From assembly GCA_963663675.1 (NCBI GenBank), contig OY760498.1, forward strand, positions 3,038,001 through 3,102,000: 64,000 nt of DNA. Reading direction: 5' to 3'. This document shows, one piece after another, positions 17,796-25,471 of the stretch. Made by a program: the position numbers and the translations under genes. Source of the stretch: CAINVV01 sp963663675. GTDB lineage: Bacteria; Bacteroidota; Bacteroidia; Bacteroidales; Prolixibacteraceae. Numbering within the stretch: the stretch's first letter is position 1; each line of letters starts with the position of its first letter. Below the pieces are notes generated by a model. The model made no database searches, was not told where the DNA came from, and saw only the letters and a list, made by a program, of their open reading frames with translations.

Positions 17796-18221
17796 ATGGA
17801 ATACAACAAACCTGTAATAGAAGTCTCCACACTGATCAATGCATCCATTGAGGTAGTATGGTCAAAATGGACCACTCCGGATGACATTCTGGGATGGAAC
17901 AGTGGATCAGATGACTGGCACACGACCAAAGCAGAAAATGATTTAAGAGTCGGTGGCCATTTTCTGTCAAGAATGGAAGCCAAAGATGGTAGCCTTTCGT
18001 TCGATTTTGCCGGGATTTATGACCAGGTACGTAACCACCAATACATTGAATACACCATTGCGGATGGCAGAAAAGTCAGTGTATCCTTTGAATCGGAGGG
18101 TAAAACCACAAAAATTACGGAGCTTTTTGAAGCTGAGAATATTCATACTTTAGAACAGCAGTTTGAAGGATGGCAGGCAATATTGGACAACTTCAGAAAA
18201 TACGTTTTGTCTTTTGAGTAA
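17796..18221 (+). CDS. AHSA1/SRPBCC domain protein
   Basis: The ATG at 17796 gives 141 residues that begin MEYNKPVIEVSTLINA; a longer frame overlaps the VOC gene and is rejected. The protein has the hydrophobic-pocket START/AHSA1 fold with VWSKWTTPDDILGWN near the start, the GGHFLSRME strand in the middle and FEGWQAILDNFRKYV as the C-terminal helix. Small stand-alone AHSA1 proteins are thought to bind hydrophobic ligands. Tight coupling to the VOC gene suggests shared stress or detoxification work, which is inference. Confidence 0.85.
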   Translation: MEYNKPVIEVSTLINASIEVVWSKWTTPDDILGWNSGSDDWHTTKAENDLRVGGHFLSRMEAKDGSLSFDFAGIYDQVRNHQYIEYTIADGRKVSVSFESEGKTTKITELFEAENIHTLEQQFEGWQAILDNFRKYVLSFE

Positions 18222-18404
18222 TCAACTCAAAAATATATACCTAGAAATTAGTTTCGTTTTTAATTACCGTCTGAAACCCAATAACAGCAATGCTAATGCT
18301 CCTGGCAAAATGAATTATTTTCTTAGTCATGCCATGTACAATATTTGATAGGTTAGTAACACTACTATATTCTTGAAAATCAGAACATATTTGTATAATT
18401 CGTT

Positions 18405-18434
18405 GTTGATTTTCGTTCATTTTTGTTAGTTTTG
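18405..18434 (+). promoter_or_regulatory. Candidate promoter of the isochorismatase-like gene
   Basis: TAGTTTTG at 18427-18434 matches the -7 consensus, with GTTG at 18405-18408 as a partial -33 element 18 bases upstream. The ATG follows at 18471. Confidence 0.45.
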
Positions 18435-18470
18435 ACTAATGTTCATTAAAAATATCCAATTCACGATACA

Positions 18471-19094
18471 ATGACAAAACAATTGACTCTTCTGTTTGCG
18501 TTCCTGATGCTGGTTTTTTCAAGCATGGCGCAGCAAAAAAACAGCCAGGTAAAAACAGCTTTGCTGATTGTCGACATTCAGAACTTCTATTTTCCGGGGG
18601 AAGGCCCAGGACTGGTTCATGCTGAAGAAGCAAGTATTGCTGCCAGCGAAATCCTTCACCTATTCAGAGAAAAACAACAACCAGTGATCCATGTTCGTCA
18701 TAAATCATCCAAAGGTTTTGAAATTCATCCGAATGTTGCCCCTATTACCGGGGAGAAGGTAATTACGAAAGAGGAAGTAAATAGTTTTCAAAAGACAGAT
18801 TTGCTTGAATATCTAAGGAAGGAGGGCATTACGCGTCTGGTCATTATTGGCATGCAAACCCAGATGTGCCTGGAAGCAGCGGTAAGAGCTGCGCATGATT
18901 TCGGATTTGAATGTCTTGTTGTCAGTGATGCATGCGCAACCCGCGATCTAAAGTTCGGCGGGAAGTTGACAAAGGCAGAAGATGTGCAAACCTCAGTCCT
19001 GGCTACCCTTACAGAAGGCAGATATGCAAAAGTTATCGGACTGGATGATTTCAGAGGAAATATAGAAAACTATCTTTTTCAAAAGAAAGATTAG
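18471..19094 (+). CDS. Exported isochorismatase-like cysteine hydrolase
   Basis: The 207-residue protein has a signal peptide ending near SSMAQ, which is unusual for this normally cytoplasmic family. The catalytic triad can be placed at Asp35 (LLIVDIQN), Lys100 (TKEEVNSF) and Cys133 (GMQTQMCLEAA), so it should be an active amidase or hydrolase such as a nicotinamidase-like or ureidoacrylate-like enzyme. The substrate is unknown. Its stop codon overlaps that of the convergent WG-repeat gene. Confidence 0.85.
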   Translation: MTKQLTLLFAFLMLVFSSMAQQKNSQVKTALLIVDIQNFYFPGEGPGLVHAEEASIAASEILHLFREKQQPVIHVRHKSSKGFEIHPNVAPITGEKVITKEEVNSFQKTDLLEYLRKEGITRLVIIGMQTQMCLEAAVRAAHDFGFECLVVSDACATRDLKFGGKLTKAEDVQTSVLATLTEGRYAKVIGLDDFRGNIENYLFQKKD

Positions 19095-19522
19095 AGTTTG
19101 ATAATTTTCCATCTCCCCTTTTCCTTTACGTGTGCCATACCTTTGTAGCAACAGGCACCATGAAAGTTGTTGGCATCTTCATATTGCGGCGGTACCAGTT
19201 CCCGACCGCTTTTATCAATAAATCCATAAAGTTCGCCCTTTTTAACAGTAGCGTAACCTCCAATAAAATGCCATGTGAAATCGTACCTGGGTTTAACAAC
19301 TTCTATCCCTTTTTCGTTAAGATACCCATATTTCCCGGCTAACCTGAAGGCGGCCATGCCTTCTACAAATTGATATGCAAGGTCATACTTCGGGGCAACA
19401 ACTATTTTACCTTCCTGATCCTTGTATCCATATTTGCCATCAGTACCGGAATAAAAAGGAGTCAACTGTGCACTTGCATCAAGAAATCCTAAAACGGCAA
19501 GCAGTAATAATAATGGTTTCAC
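19091..19522 (-). CDS. Exported WG-repeat protein
   Basis: The 143-residue protein has a signal peptide ending near LDASA and at least three WG-type repeats, seen as KYGYKDQEGKIVVAPKYD, KYGYLNEKGIEVVKPRYD and LYGFIDKSGRELVPPQYE. Such repeats form beta structures of unknown function in many secreted bacterial proteins. The repeats are exported here and probably face the periplasm or the outside. It converges on the isochorismatase-like gene with overlapping stop codons. Confidence 0.8.
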   Translation of the reverse strand: MKPLLLLLAVLGFLDASAQLTPFYSGTDGKYGYKDQEGKIVVAPKYDLAYQFVEGMAAFRLAGKYGYLNEKGIEVVKPRYDFTWHFIGGYATVKKGELYGFIDKSGRELVPPQYEDANNFHGACCYKGMAHVKEKGRWKIIKL

Positions 19523-19593
19523 TTCTCAATAATTAAAATTTTGTAAATTATTTTTTAAAATTATTTTTTTCTGTGCAGGGCCCAATTACAATG

Positions 19594-21822
19594 TCATTTC
19601 CCGGGCCTGTCTTCGAAGGCTGTTCCCCATGACTGAGAAGGTTGTCCTCCCATAAAAAGCACCAGTTCACCTCCCTGCAAAATATCCGTGTGTTTCAGAT
19701 AAGATTTAGTGTATGGTTTACCATTAAACACGGCATTTTGGATGTAAATATTTTGCTTGTTCAGATTTTCTGCCCTCACGACAAAACGCTTTCCATTTTC
19801 TAATAACAACTCAGACTTTTCTGATAATGGACTACCCAATACATATTCACCACTGGCTGGGTTAACAGGGTAAAAGCCGATGGAGCTAAGAACATACCAG
19901 GCACTTGTTTGACCACAATCATCGTTCCCGCACAATCCGTTCGGTTGGTTACTGTAAAACCTGGTCAGAATATGGTTCACCTTCTCCGCTGTTTTCCAGG
20001 GCTTTCCAACGTATGAGTACAAATAGGGAACATGATGGCTGGGTTCATTGGAGAACTCCGAAAGTCCGTAAAACCCATGATTGGTCAGATTGCGATACGG
20101 TTTCTCAGGCCCATTGTACAATGAGTCCAGTTTCATGTCAAATTTCTGATCACCACCCATGGCAGTAATCAAGCCATAAACATCCTGCGGAACATACCAG
20201 GTATAAATCCATGCATTTCCCTCCTGAAATCCAATAGATTCCCTTGGATCAAAAGGTGTCATCCAGTTTCCCCCTGAATCCTTTGGCCTGACAAAACCCA
20301 CTTGTTTATCAAATACATTTCTCCAGTAACCGCTTCTTTTTATAAAATTGTCATAATCACTCTCCTTCCCAAGTTTTTTTGCAACCTGGGCTATGCACCA
20401 GTCATCAAATGCATATTCGACTGTTTTGGTCACACCTCGTTGTCTGGGATCCAGATCGTCAGGCACATAACCATACTTTATGTAATAATCCGTTTCCCTG
20501 ATCTCTTCGTTTGCCGTAGTTTTCATTGCTTCAAACGCTGCCTCATAATCAAATCCGCTGATTCCCTTTAGAATAGCATCAGAGATTACAGGTACGGCGT
20601 GATAACCCGGCATCACATTGGCTTCATTAAAATACATCTCCCACGAAGGAAGCAGGCCATGTTGCTGGTAAAAAGCAAGATATGAGTTAATTATATCAGG
20701 CAGCCTTTCACTTTGAGTCAGGGTAAACAAAGGTGCTGTGGCCCTGTAGGTATCCCACAAGGAATGCAAGGTGTAAATATTTTTCCCTTTATGGGTTTTA
20801 CCGTCTGCCCCCCTGTATTCACCCAAAGCATCATCAAACCTGAAAGGAGCAAAATAGTTATGATAAACAGCTGTATAGAATGTCTCTTTAAAGGATTTCT
20901 CTTCTGAGGTTACTCTAATCTTTTCCAGTTCTTTTTCCCAAGCCGTTTCGGCACTTTTTCTGACACGATCAAAATCCCAATCCGGTATTTCCTTCAGACC
21001 TGCCATCGCCCCATCAATGGAAGCAGAACTAATCGCCACTTTGACCATTAATTGCTCCTGCGCCTTGCTTGCAGGAAAGGATAAGTAAGTGTTAAGTCTT
21101 ACCGCTGTGGCTTCCTGCTTCGACTTTATTGCTGTACCATCGGCAAAGATGCTAATATCCACAAAAGGACGGCTCGTCTGGGCTGCAAAGTATACATAGC
21201 GTTCCCCTACAAATCCCATGGATCGCCTGAATCCAGCAATTGTATGATCATCAATTTTTTTAAAATAACATTCCAAAGGTTCATCTCCATTGTGCCCAAC
21301 CCTTGCTTCCACCCCATTACCGAACCCAATATCAAAACGCAACATCGCGCTGTTGCTTTCCGGTAATGTATAGCGGTGCATTCCGCAGTGAACCGTTGTC
21401 GTGAGTTCAGCCTTGATACCGAAACTTTTTAAATTCACAGTATAGTAACCCGGCGAGGCTTTTTCCTCTGAATGAGAAAAATCGCTCCTTACGGATTCCC
21501 ACGACGGAACAGCATTGATCAAAGGCATTACAGAGATATCGCAAAGACTTTCTGCCCCTGTTCCGCTGTAGTGGGTATGACTGAAACCTAATATTTTATT
21601 ACTGCTGTAATGATAACCACTGCACCAGTTGTAGCCGTGATCACCATTATCGGGGCTAAGCTGGACCATCCCAAATGGCACAATTGCACCGGGGAAAGTA
21701 TGTCCATCTTCATCAGTACCAATAAAAGGGTTGACGAAATCAGTCAGCTTCTCCTGATGATTTTCAGTGCAACAAAAAAATGATGCAAACAGGAAAGATA
21801 TTAGAATGATTTTAATGTTCAT
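19594..21822 (-). CDS. GH92 alpha-mannosidase, probable lipoprotein
   Basis: GH92 enzymes are calcium-dependent exo-acting alpha-mannosidases that trim N-glycan or yeast mannan side chains. The ATG at 21822 gives 742 residues; the longer frame uses TTG. A short signal sequence ends in SFFCC, so Cys17 or Cys18 may be lipidated, with a relaxed lipobox. The N-terminal beta-sandwich begins VNPFIGTDEDGHTFPGA and has LGFSHTHYSGTG. The (alpha/alpha)6 domain shows SNEPSHHVPYLY and CGNDDCGQTSAWYVLSSIGF, the acidic motif that supplies the catalytic base in the family. It lies apart from the other mannosidases of the window, divergent from the LytS-like kinase. Confidence 0.93.
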   Translation of the reverse strand: MNIKIILISFLFASFFCCTENHQEKLTDFVNPFIGTDEDGHTFPGAIVPFGMVQLSPDNGDHGYNWCSGYHYSSNKILGFSHTHYSGTGAESLCDISVMPLINAVPSWESVRSDFSHSEEKASPGYYTVNLKSFGIKAELTTTVHCGMHRYTLPESNSAMLRFDIGFGNGVEARVGHNGDEPLECYFKKIDDHTIAGFRRSMGFVGERYVYFAAQTSRPFVDISIFADGTAIKSKQEATAVRLNTYLSFPASKAQEQLMVKVAISSASIDGAMAGLKEIPDWDFDRVRKSAETAWEKELEKIRVTSEEKSFKETFYTAVYHNYFAPFRFDDALGEYRGADGKTHKGKNIYTLHSLWDTYRATAPLFTLTQSERLPDIINSYLAFYQQHGLLPSWEMYFNEANVMPGYHAVPVISDAILKGISGFDYEAAFEAMKTTANEEIRETDYYIKYGYVPDDLDPRQRGVTKTVEYAFDDWCIAQVAKKLGKESDYDNFIKRSGYWRNVFDKQVGFVRPKDSGGNWMTPFDPRESIGFQEGNAWIYTWYVPQDVYGLITAMGGDQKFDMKLDSLYNGPEKPYRNLTNHGFYGLSEFSNEPSHHVPYLYSYVGKPWKTAEKVNHILTRFYSNQPNGLCGNDDCGQTSAWYVLSSIGFYPVNPASGEYVLGSPLSEKSELLLENGKRFVVRAENLNKQNIYIQNAVFNGKPYTKSYLKHTDILQGGELVLFMGGQPSQSWGTAFEDRPGK

Positions 21823-22162
21823 TACCAATTAGTTTGATTTAAAAAAATGAGACTAATCGAAAATTCCGGGAAAACAGGATGTTGAAAGGGTTCCCTGAAC
21901 AGGAAATTCAAACAGACCGGACAGCACGGTAAATTCGAATTAAAAATAACAAATTCCACTCTTCCGGCAATTCTGCAAACATTTAATTACTCTGACTGGC
22001 ATTTCCCCGGAAAAAGTTCAATGCATGGATAATTAACCAGAAAAAACATCCTCATACATCTCAGTGAATCACAGAGAATAAACGACTTTTTATTGATTAA
22101 AACAACCCTTTTACTGATTTTTCTAAATTTCTACGTCTCTAAATCTATCTTTGTTTAAAAAT
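21823..22162. other. 340-base divergent intergenic region, no gene
   Basis: This region separates the GH92 gene from the LytS-like kinase gene. I find no RNA gene and no strong inverted repeat. TATCTTTG at 22146-22153 matches the -7 consensus but would start transcription almost on the kinase ATG at 22163. No -7 box was found for the GH92 gene. Confidence 0.4.
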
Positions 22163-23299
22163 ATGGAAGAACCCCGGATCCAGATGAATAAAACATTCAA
22201 AATAGAAGTCATCGAAGCACTGATTTATGGTGTAATCTGGATTGGTGTATTCTCCATACCATTTTTCAACCAATGGGGTTACAGCGCCCTTGACTGGGAT
22301 AAAATGTTATCAGAATGGCTTCGTATCCTGGGCTTCTTCATGATTTTCCTGCTAAATATCATGGTTCTGATCCCTAAATTTTTGATTGCTCAGAAATACA
22401 AAGTTTATACAATTTCGGCTGTAGTAACAATTGTAGTAGTAACAGGTGCCGGTTTGATTTTTAAAGAACTTCTATTCCCTCAGCCACTTACCATGCCACC
22501 TATGAACCTGAGATCAGGTATCCCGATGGAACTGGGATCAGGGATGCCGGCACCGATAGGATTTGTACCCAAAGGAAAAACCGGCAACGACTCCCTAACT
22601 CTCCTGATTTTTGCCAATTTGATCATATCATTCCTGATTGTTGGCAGCAGTACAACATTTAAAGTGGTAGGACAATGGGTTATTGCTGAAGACCGGAGAA
22701 AGGACATGGAAAAGGACCAACTCAGAAACGAACTGGCCTTCCTGAGGCACCAGGTAAGTCCGCACTTCTTCATGAATACCCTCAATAATATCCATTCACT
22801 GATTGATATCGACACTGAGGATGCAAAAGATGCCGTCATACGACTCTCCACAATGATGCGCTATCTCCTCTACGAAACTTCCCATGGACATACAAGCCTG
22901 AAAAAAGAGATCGGGTTTATCGAAAGCTATATTTCCCTGATGCAACTCCGGTTTTCCGAGAATGTAAAGGTTACCCTTGAAATTCCCAAAAAAATTCCGG
23001 ATATCGAAATTCCACCTATGCTTTTCATTTCGCTGTTGGAAAATGCATTCAAACATGGTGTCAGCTATCAGAATGAATCATTTGTGTTGTTCAGTCTGCA
23101 AGTTATTGGCAGTAAATTGAACTGCACTATAAAAAACAGCAAGCACAAACAAAATAACAATTCCGGCAACAAATACTCGGGAATTGGATTGACCAACATC
23201 AAAAAAAGCCTGGAACTGCTTTATGGCAAAAATTATGAATTGGAAATAAAGGATTCAGGGACTGAGTATCATGTTTATTTATGTGTACCTATTGAATAA
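22163..23299 (+). CDS. LytS/YehU-type membrane histidine kinase
   Basis: The ATG at 22163 gives 378 residues; the longer frame starts at a TTG. About four transmembrane helices fill residues 15-170 with a methionine/proline-rich extracytoplasmic loop (about 105-140). The His_kinase domain follows, with phospho-acceptor His201 in RHQVSPHFFMNTLNNIHSLI and an ATP-binding N-box ENAFKHG at 293-299, then SGIGLTNIKKSLELLYG. It lacks known sensor modules, so the stimulus is unknown and could be sensed in the membrane. It is 12 bases upstream of a LytTR regulator and heads the co-directional cluster that runs to 30891. Confidence 0.93.
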   Translation: MEEPRIQMNKTFKIEVIEALIYGVIWIGVFSIPFFNQWGYSALDWDKMLSEWLRILGFFMIFLLNIMVLIPKFLIAQKYKVYTISAVVTIVVVTGAGLIFKELLFPQPLTMPPMNLRSGIPMELGSGMPAPIGFVPKGKTGNDSLTLLIFANLIISFLIVGSSTTFKVVGQWVIAEDRRKDMEKDQLRNELAFLRHQVSPHFFMNTLNNIHSLIDIDTEDAKDAVIRLSTMMRYLLYETSHGHTSLKKEIGFIESYISLMQLRFSENVKVTLEIPKKIPDIEIPPMLFISLLENAFKHGVSYQNESFVLFSLQVIGSKLNCTIKNSKHKQNNNSGNKYSGIGLTNIKKSLELLYGKNYELEIKDSGTEYHVYLCVPIE

Positions 23300-23311
23300 A
23301 AATATATTTAT

Positions 23312-24031
23312 ATGAAAATTAGATGTTTAGCCGTGGATGATGAGCCTCTTGCTCTCAAACAGATTGGTGCTTATATTGACAAAACACCATTTTTTGAAAA
23401 GACCGCCCTGTGTTCCAGTGCTTTTGAGGCACTCCAACTTGTTAGGACCGGACAGGTTGACCTGCTTTTTGTTGACATCAATATGCCGGATTTAAATGGG
23501 ATGGACTTTGTCAAATCGCTGGAACAAAAAATTCCTGTCATCTTCACAACTGCCTACAGCGAATTTGCCATAGAAGGATTTCAGGTCGATGCGCTTGACT
23601 ATCTGCTCAAACCAATTAGCTACGGACAGTTTCTGAAAACTGCCAACAAAGCGAAAGCGTGGTTCGATCTGAACAACAGGTCATCCGAAACCGTGCAAAC
23701 GAACCAGGATTATATATTTGTAAAGGCTGAACACCGCCTTATTCGAATACATCTGGCTGACATTAAATACATTGAAGGGTCAAATGAATACATTATTATT
23801 CATTTGATCAAAGAAAAACCGGTGACAACCCTGATGAGGATGAAAAACATTGAAACGGAATTACCTGAAGGTATGTTCATGAGAGTGCACAGGTCCTTTA
23901 TTGTCAACCTGGCCCAGGTCAAAGTAATAGAACGAAACAGAATCATTTTTGACGAAAAAGTCTATATACCCATAGGTGAGCAATACAAGGAAAATTTTCA
24001 AAAATTTCTGGACAGGACATTCTACCTCTAA
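23312..24031 (+). CDS. LytTR family response regulator
   Basis: The 239-residue protein has a receiver domain with DDE residues at 9-11, phospho-acceptor Asp55 in LLFVDINMPDLNG and the conserved Lys100 in LDYLLKP, then a LytTR DNA-binding domain (about 135-239) with YIEGSNEYIIIHL and MRVHRSFIVNL. LytTR regulators bind direct repeats upstream of target genes. The closest plausible target is the biosynthesis-like cluster that starts 48 bases downstream, but no repeat pair was found in that short gap. Confidence 0.95.
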   Translation: MKIRCLAVDDEPLALKQIGAYIDKTPFFEKTALCSSAFEALQLVRTGQVDLLFVDINMPDLNGMDFVKSLEQKIPVIFTTAYSEFAIEGFQVDALDYLLKPISYGQFLKTANKAKAWFDLNNRSSETVQTNQDYIFVKAEHRLIRIHLADIKYIEGSNEYIIIHLIKEKPVTTLMRMKNIETELPEGMFMRVHRSFIVNLAQVKVIERNRIIFDEKVYIPIGEQYKENFQKFLDRTFYL

Positions 24032-24079
24032 AAGGGTGTATTAAAAAACTGTACCCATTCAATTCATTCCTCAAAAGTC

Positions 24080-24322
24080 ATGAAATTCAAGAAAAATATA
24101 GCAACAAGTGAAGCAGGATTCATCTTTAATCCGGGTTCAGGCGACTCATTCTCGTCCAATCCGACCGGATCAGATATTTTGTCTCTTTTCAAAGAAGATA
24201 AATCCCGCCAGGAAATCATTGAAGTGATTTGTGCCAAGTATGACGTTGAAAAAAATCAATTTGAAAAAGACCTCGAGGATTTCCTCTCGCAGCTGAGGGA
24301 TTACAACTTAACAGAAGAGTAG
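24080..24322 (+). CDS. PqqD-like small protein (RiPP recognition element fold)
   Basis: The 80-residue protein resembles PqqD: an N-terminal pair of strands (FKKNIATSEAGFIFN), a helix with TGSDILSLFKEDKSRQEIIEVI and a C-terminal helix with FEKDLEDFLSQLRDYNL. PqqD-like domains bind leader peptides and present them to modifying enzymes. No radical SAM enzyme or obvious precursor peptide lies beside it. The protein ends in LTEE, an acidic tail that could itself be an acceptor for the ATP-grasp ligase next door, as in amino-group carrier proteins; that is speculation. It lies 45 bases before the ATP-grasp gene. Confidence 0.75.
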   Translation: MKFKKNIATSEAGFIFNPGSGDSFSSNPTGSDILSLFKEDKSRQEIIEVICAKYDVEKNQFEKDLEDFLSQLRDYNLTEE

Positions 24323-24367
24323 CCGTTATTGGTAAAACACAAGTATTACACCATAAAAACAGTATAA

Positions 24368-25441
24368 ATGGAATTTCAGGTTACATCCGGGCATGAGAAA
24401 AAAAGGAAGCTGGTAATTGCCGTGACCGGACTGAATGCCATTGACAGTCCGGGTCCCGGAGTATCCGTTATCAGGGCAATAAGAGAATGCCCTGAATTTG
24501 ATATCCGGATCATTGGTCTAAGTTACGAGGCGTTGGAACCGGGAATTTACATGCATAACCTGGTTGACAAGACTTACCAGATTCCGTATCCTTCTGCCGG
24601 TTCAGAAAATTTACTCAGGCGCCTGGAATACATCCAGAGCTCAGAGAAAATTGATCTGGTCATTCCAAATTTTGACGCAGAACTTTTTAGCTTCATCAAG
24701 TTAAAAAATGAGCTGGAAAAAATTGGAATCCGTACTTTCCTGCCCGATCTGGAACAATTTGAAGCCCGACAAAAAACATCACTTTACAAATTCGGAAAAA
24801 AACATCATTTGCTGATACCGGAGGATAAACTTATTTACCAGGTTTCAGATCTTTCCAAGGCCGCGGATGAATTTGATTTTCCATTGGTAATCAAAGGTAA
24901 ATATTACGACGCAGCCATTACAAACACGCTGGAAGAGGCAAAAAAGGCCTATTATCAGCTTCAGTCCAAATGGGGTTTACCAATCATCGCCCAAAAATTC
25001 ATCAAAGGTACAGAGATCAATATTGCAGCCCTGGGTGACGGTAATGGCAATGCAATCAGTGTGATACCCATGCGAAAACTCTACATTACGGACAAAGGGA
25101 AAGCCTGGGCCGGCATTACAATTGAAGACAATTCCTTCATTGAACTGGCACACAAATTTATAAAAGCCACAAAATGGAGAGGAGGATGTGAACTGGAAGT
25201 AATGCATACCAATGATGGAAAATCTTTCATTATGGAAGTAAACCCCCGCTTCCCTGCGTGGATCTACCTGTCTGCAGCTGCGGGACAGAATCAACCTGCA
25301 TCACTGGTGAAGATGGCTATGGGTTTAAACGTTGAGCCCTTCAGTCATTACGAAGTCGGGAAAATATTTATCCGGTATTCCTGGGACCTTATCACAGATG
25401 TGGAAGAATTTCAGAAAATATCCGGTATGGGAGAGTTATAA
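24368..25441 (+). CDS. ATP-grasp ligase, carbamoyl-phosphate-synthase-like fold
   Basis: The 357-residue cytoplasmic protein has a pre-ATP-grasp Rossmann-like domain (LVIAVTGLNAIDSPGPGVSV at residues about 15-34) and an ATP-grasp domain at about 120-330. The lysine strand FPLVIKGKYYDA, the adenine-loop region IIAQKFIKGTEINIAALGD and the metal-binding segment SFIMEVNPRFPAW, with its Glu and Asn ligands, are all visible. ATP-grasp ligases join a carboxylate to an amine or other nucleophile through an acylphosphate. The substrates here are unknown. The setting between a PqqD-like protein and a PLP decarboxylase suggests amide-bond formation on a small carrier or an amine. Confidence 0.85.
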   Translation: MEFQVTSGHEKKRKLVIAVTGLNAIDSPGPGVSVIRAIRECPEFDIRIIGLSYEALEPGIYMHNLVDKTYQIPYPSAGSENLLRRLEYIQSSEKIDLVIPNFDAELFSFIKLKNELEKIGIRTFLPDLEQFEARQKTSLYKFGKKHHLLIPEDKLIYQVSDLSKAADEFDFPLVIKGKYYDAAITNTLEEAKKAYYQLQSKWGLPIIAQKFIKGTEINIAALGDGNGNAISVIPMRKLYITDKGKAWAGITIEDNSFIELAHKFIKATKWRGGCELEVMHTNDGKSFIMEVNPRFPAWIYLSAAAGQNQPASLVKMAMGLNVEPFSHYEVGKIFIRYSWDLITDVEEFQKISGMGEL

Positions 25442-25471
25442 TGGAAATTCAATGAGCGACCCTTTGCGGCC

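Noticed and set aside
22146..22153. TATCTTTG as promoter for the LytS-like kinase
   Set aside because: It matches the -7 consensus, but transcription would start within a few bases of the chosen ATG and no -33 element is present.
24080..24322. Pyrroloquinoline quinone biosynthesis locus
   Set aside because: Only a PqqD-like fold is seen; PqqA, PqqB, PqqC and the radical SAM PqqE are absent.
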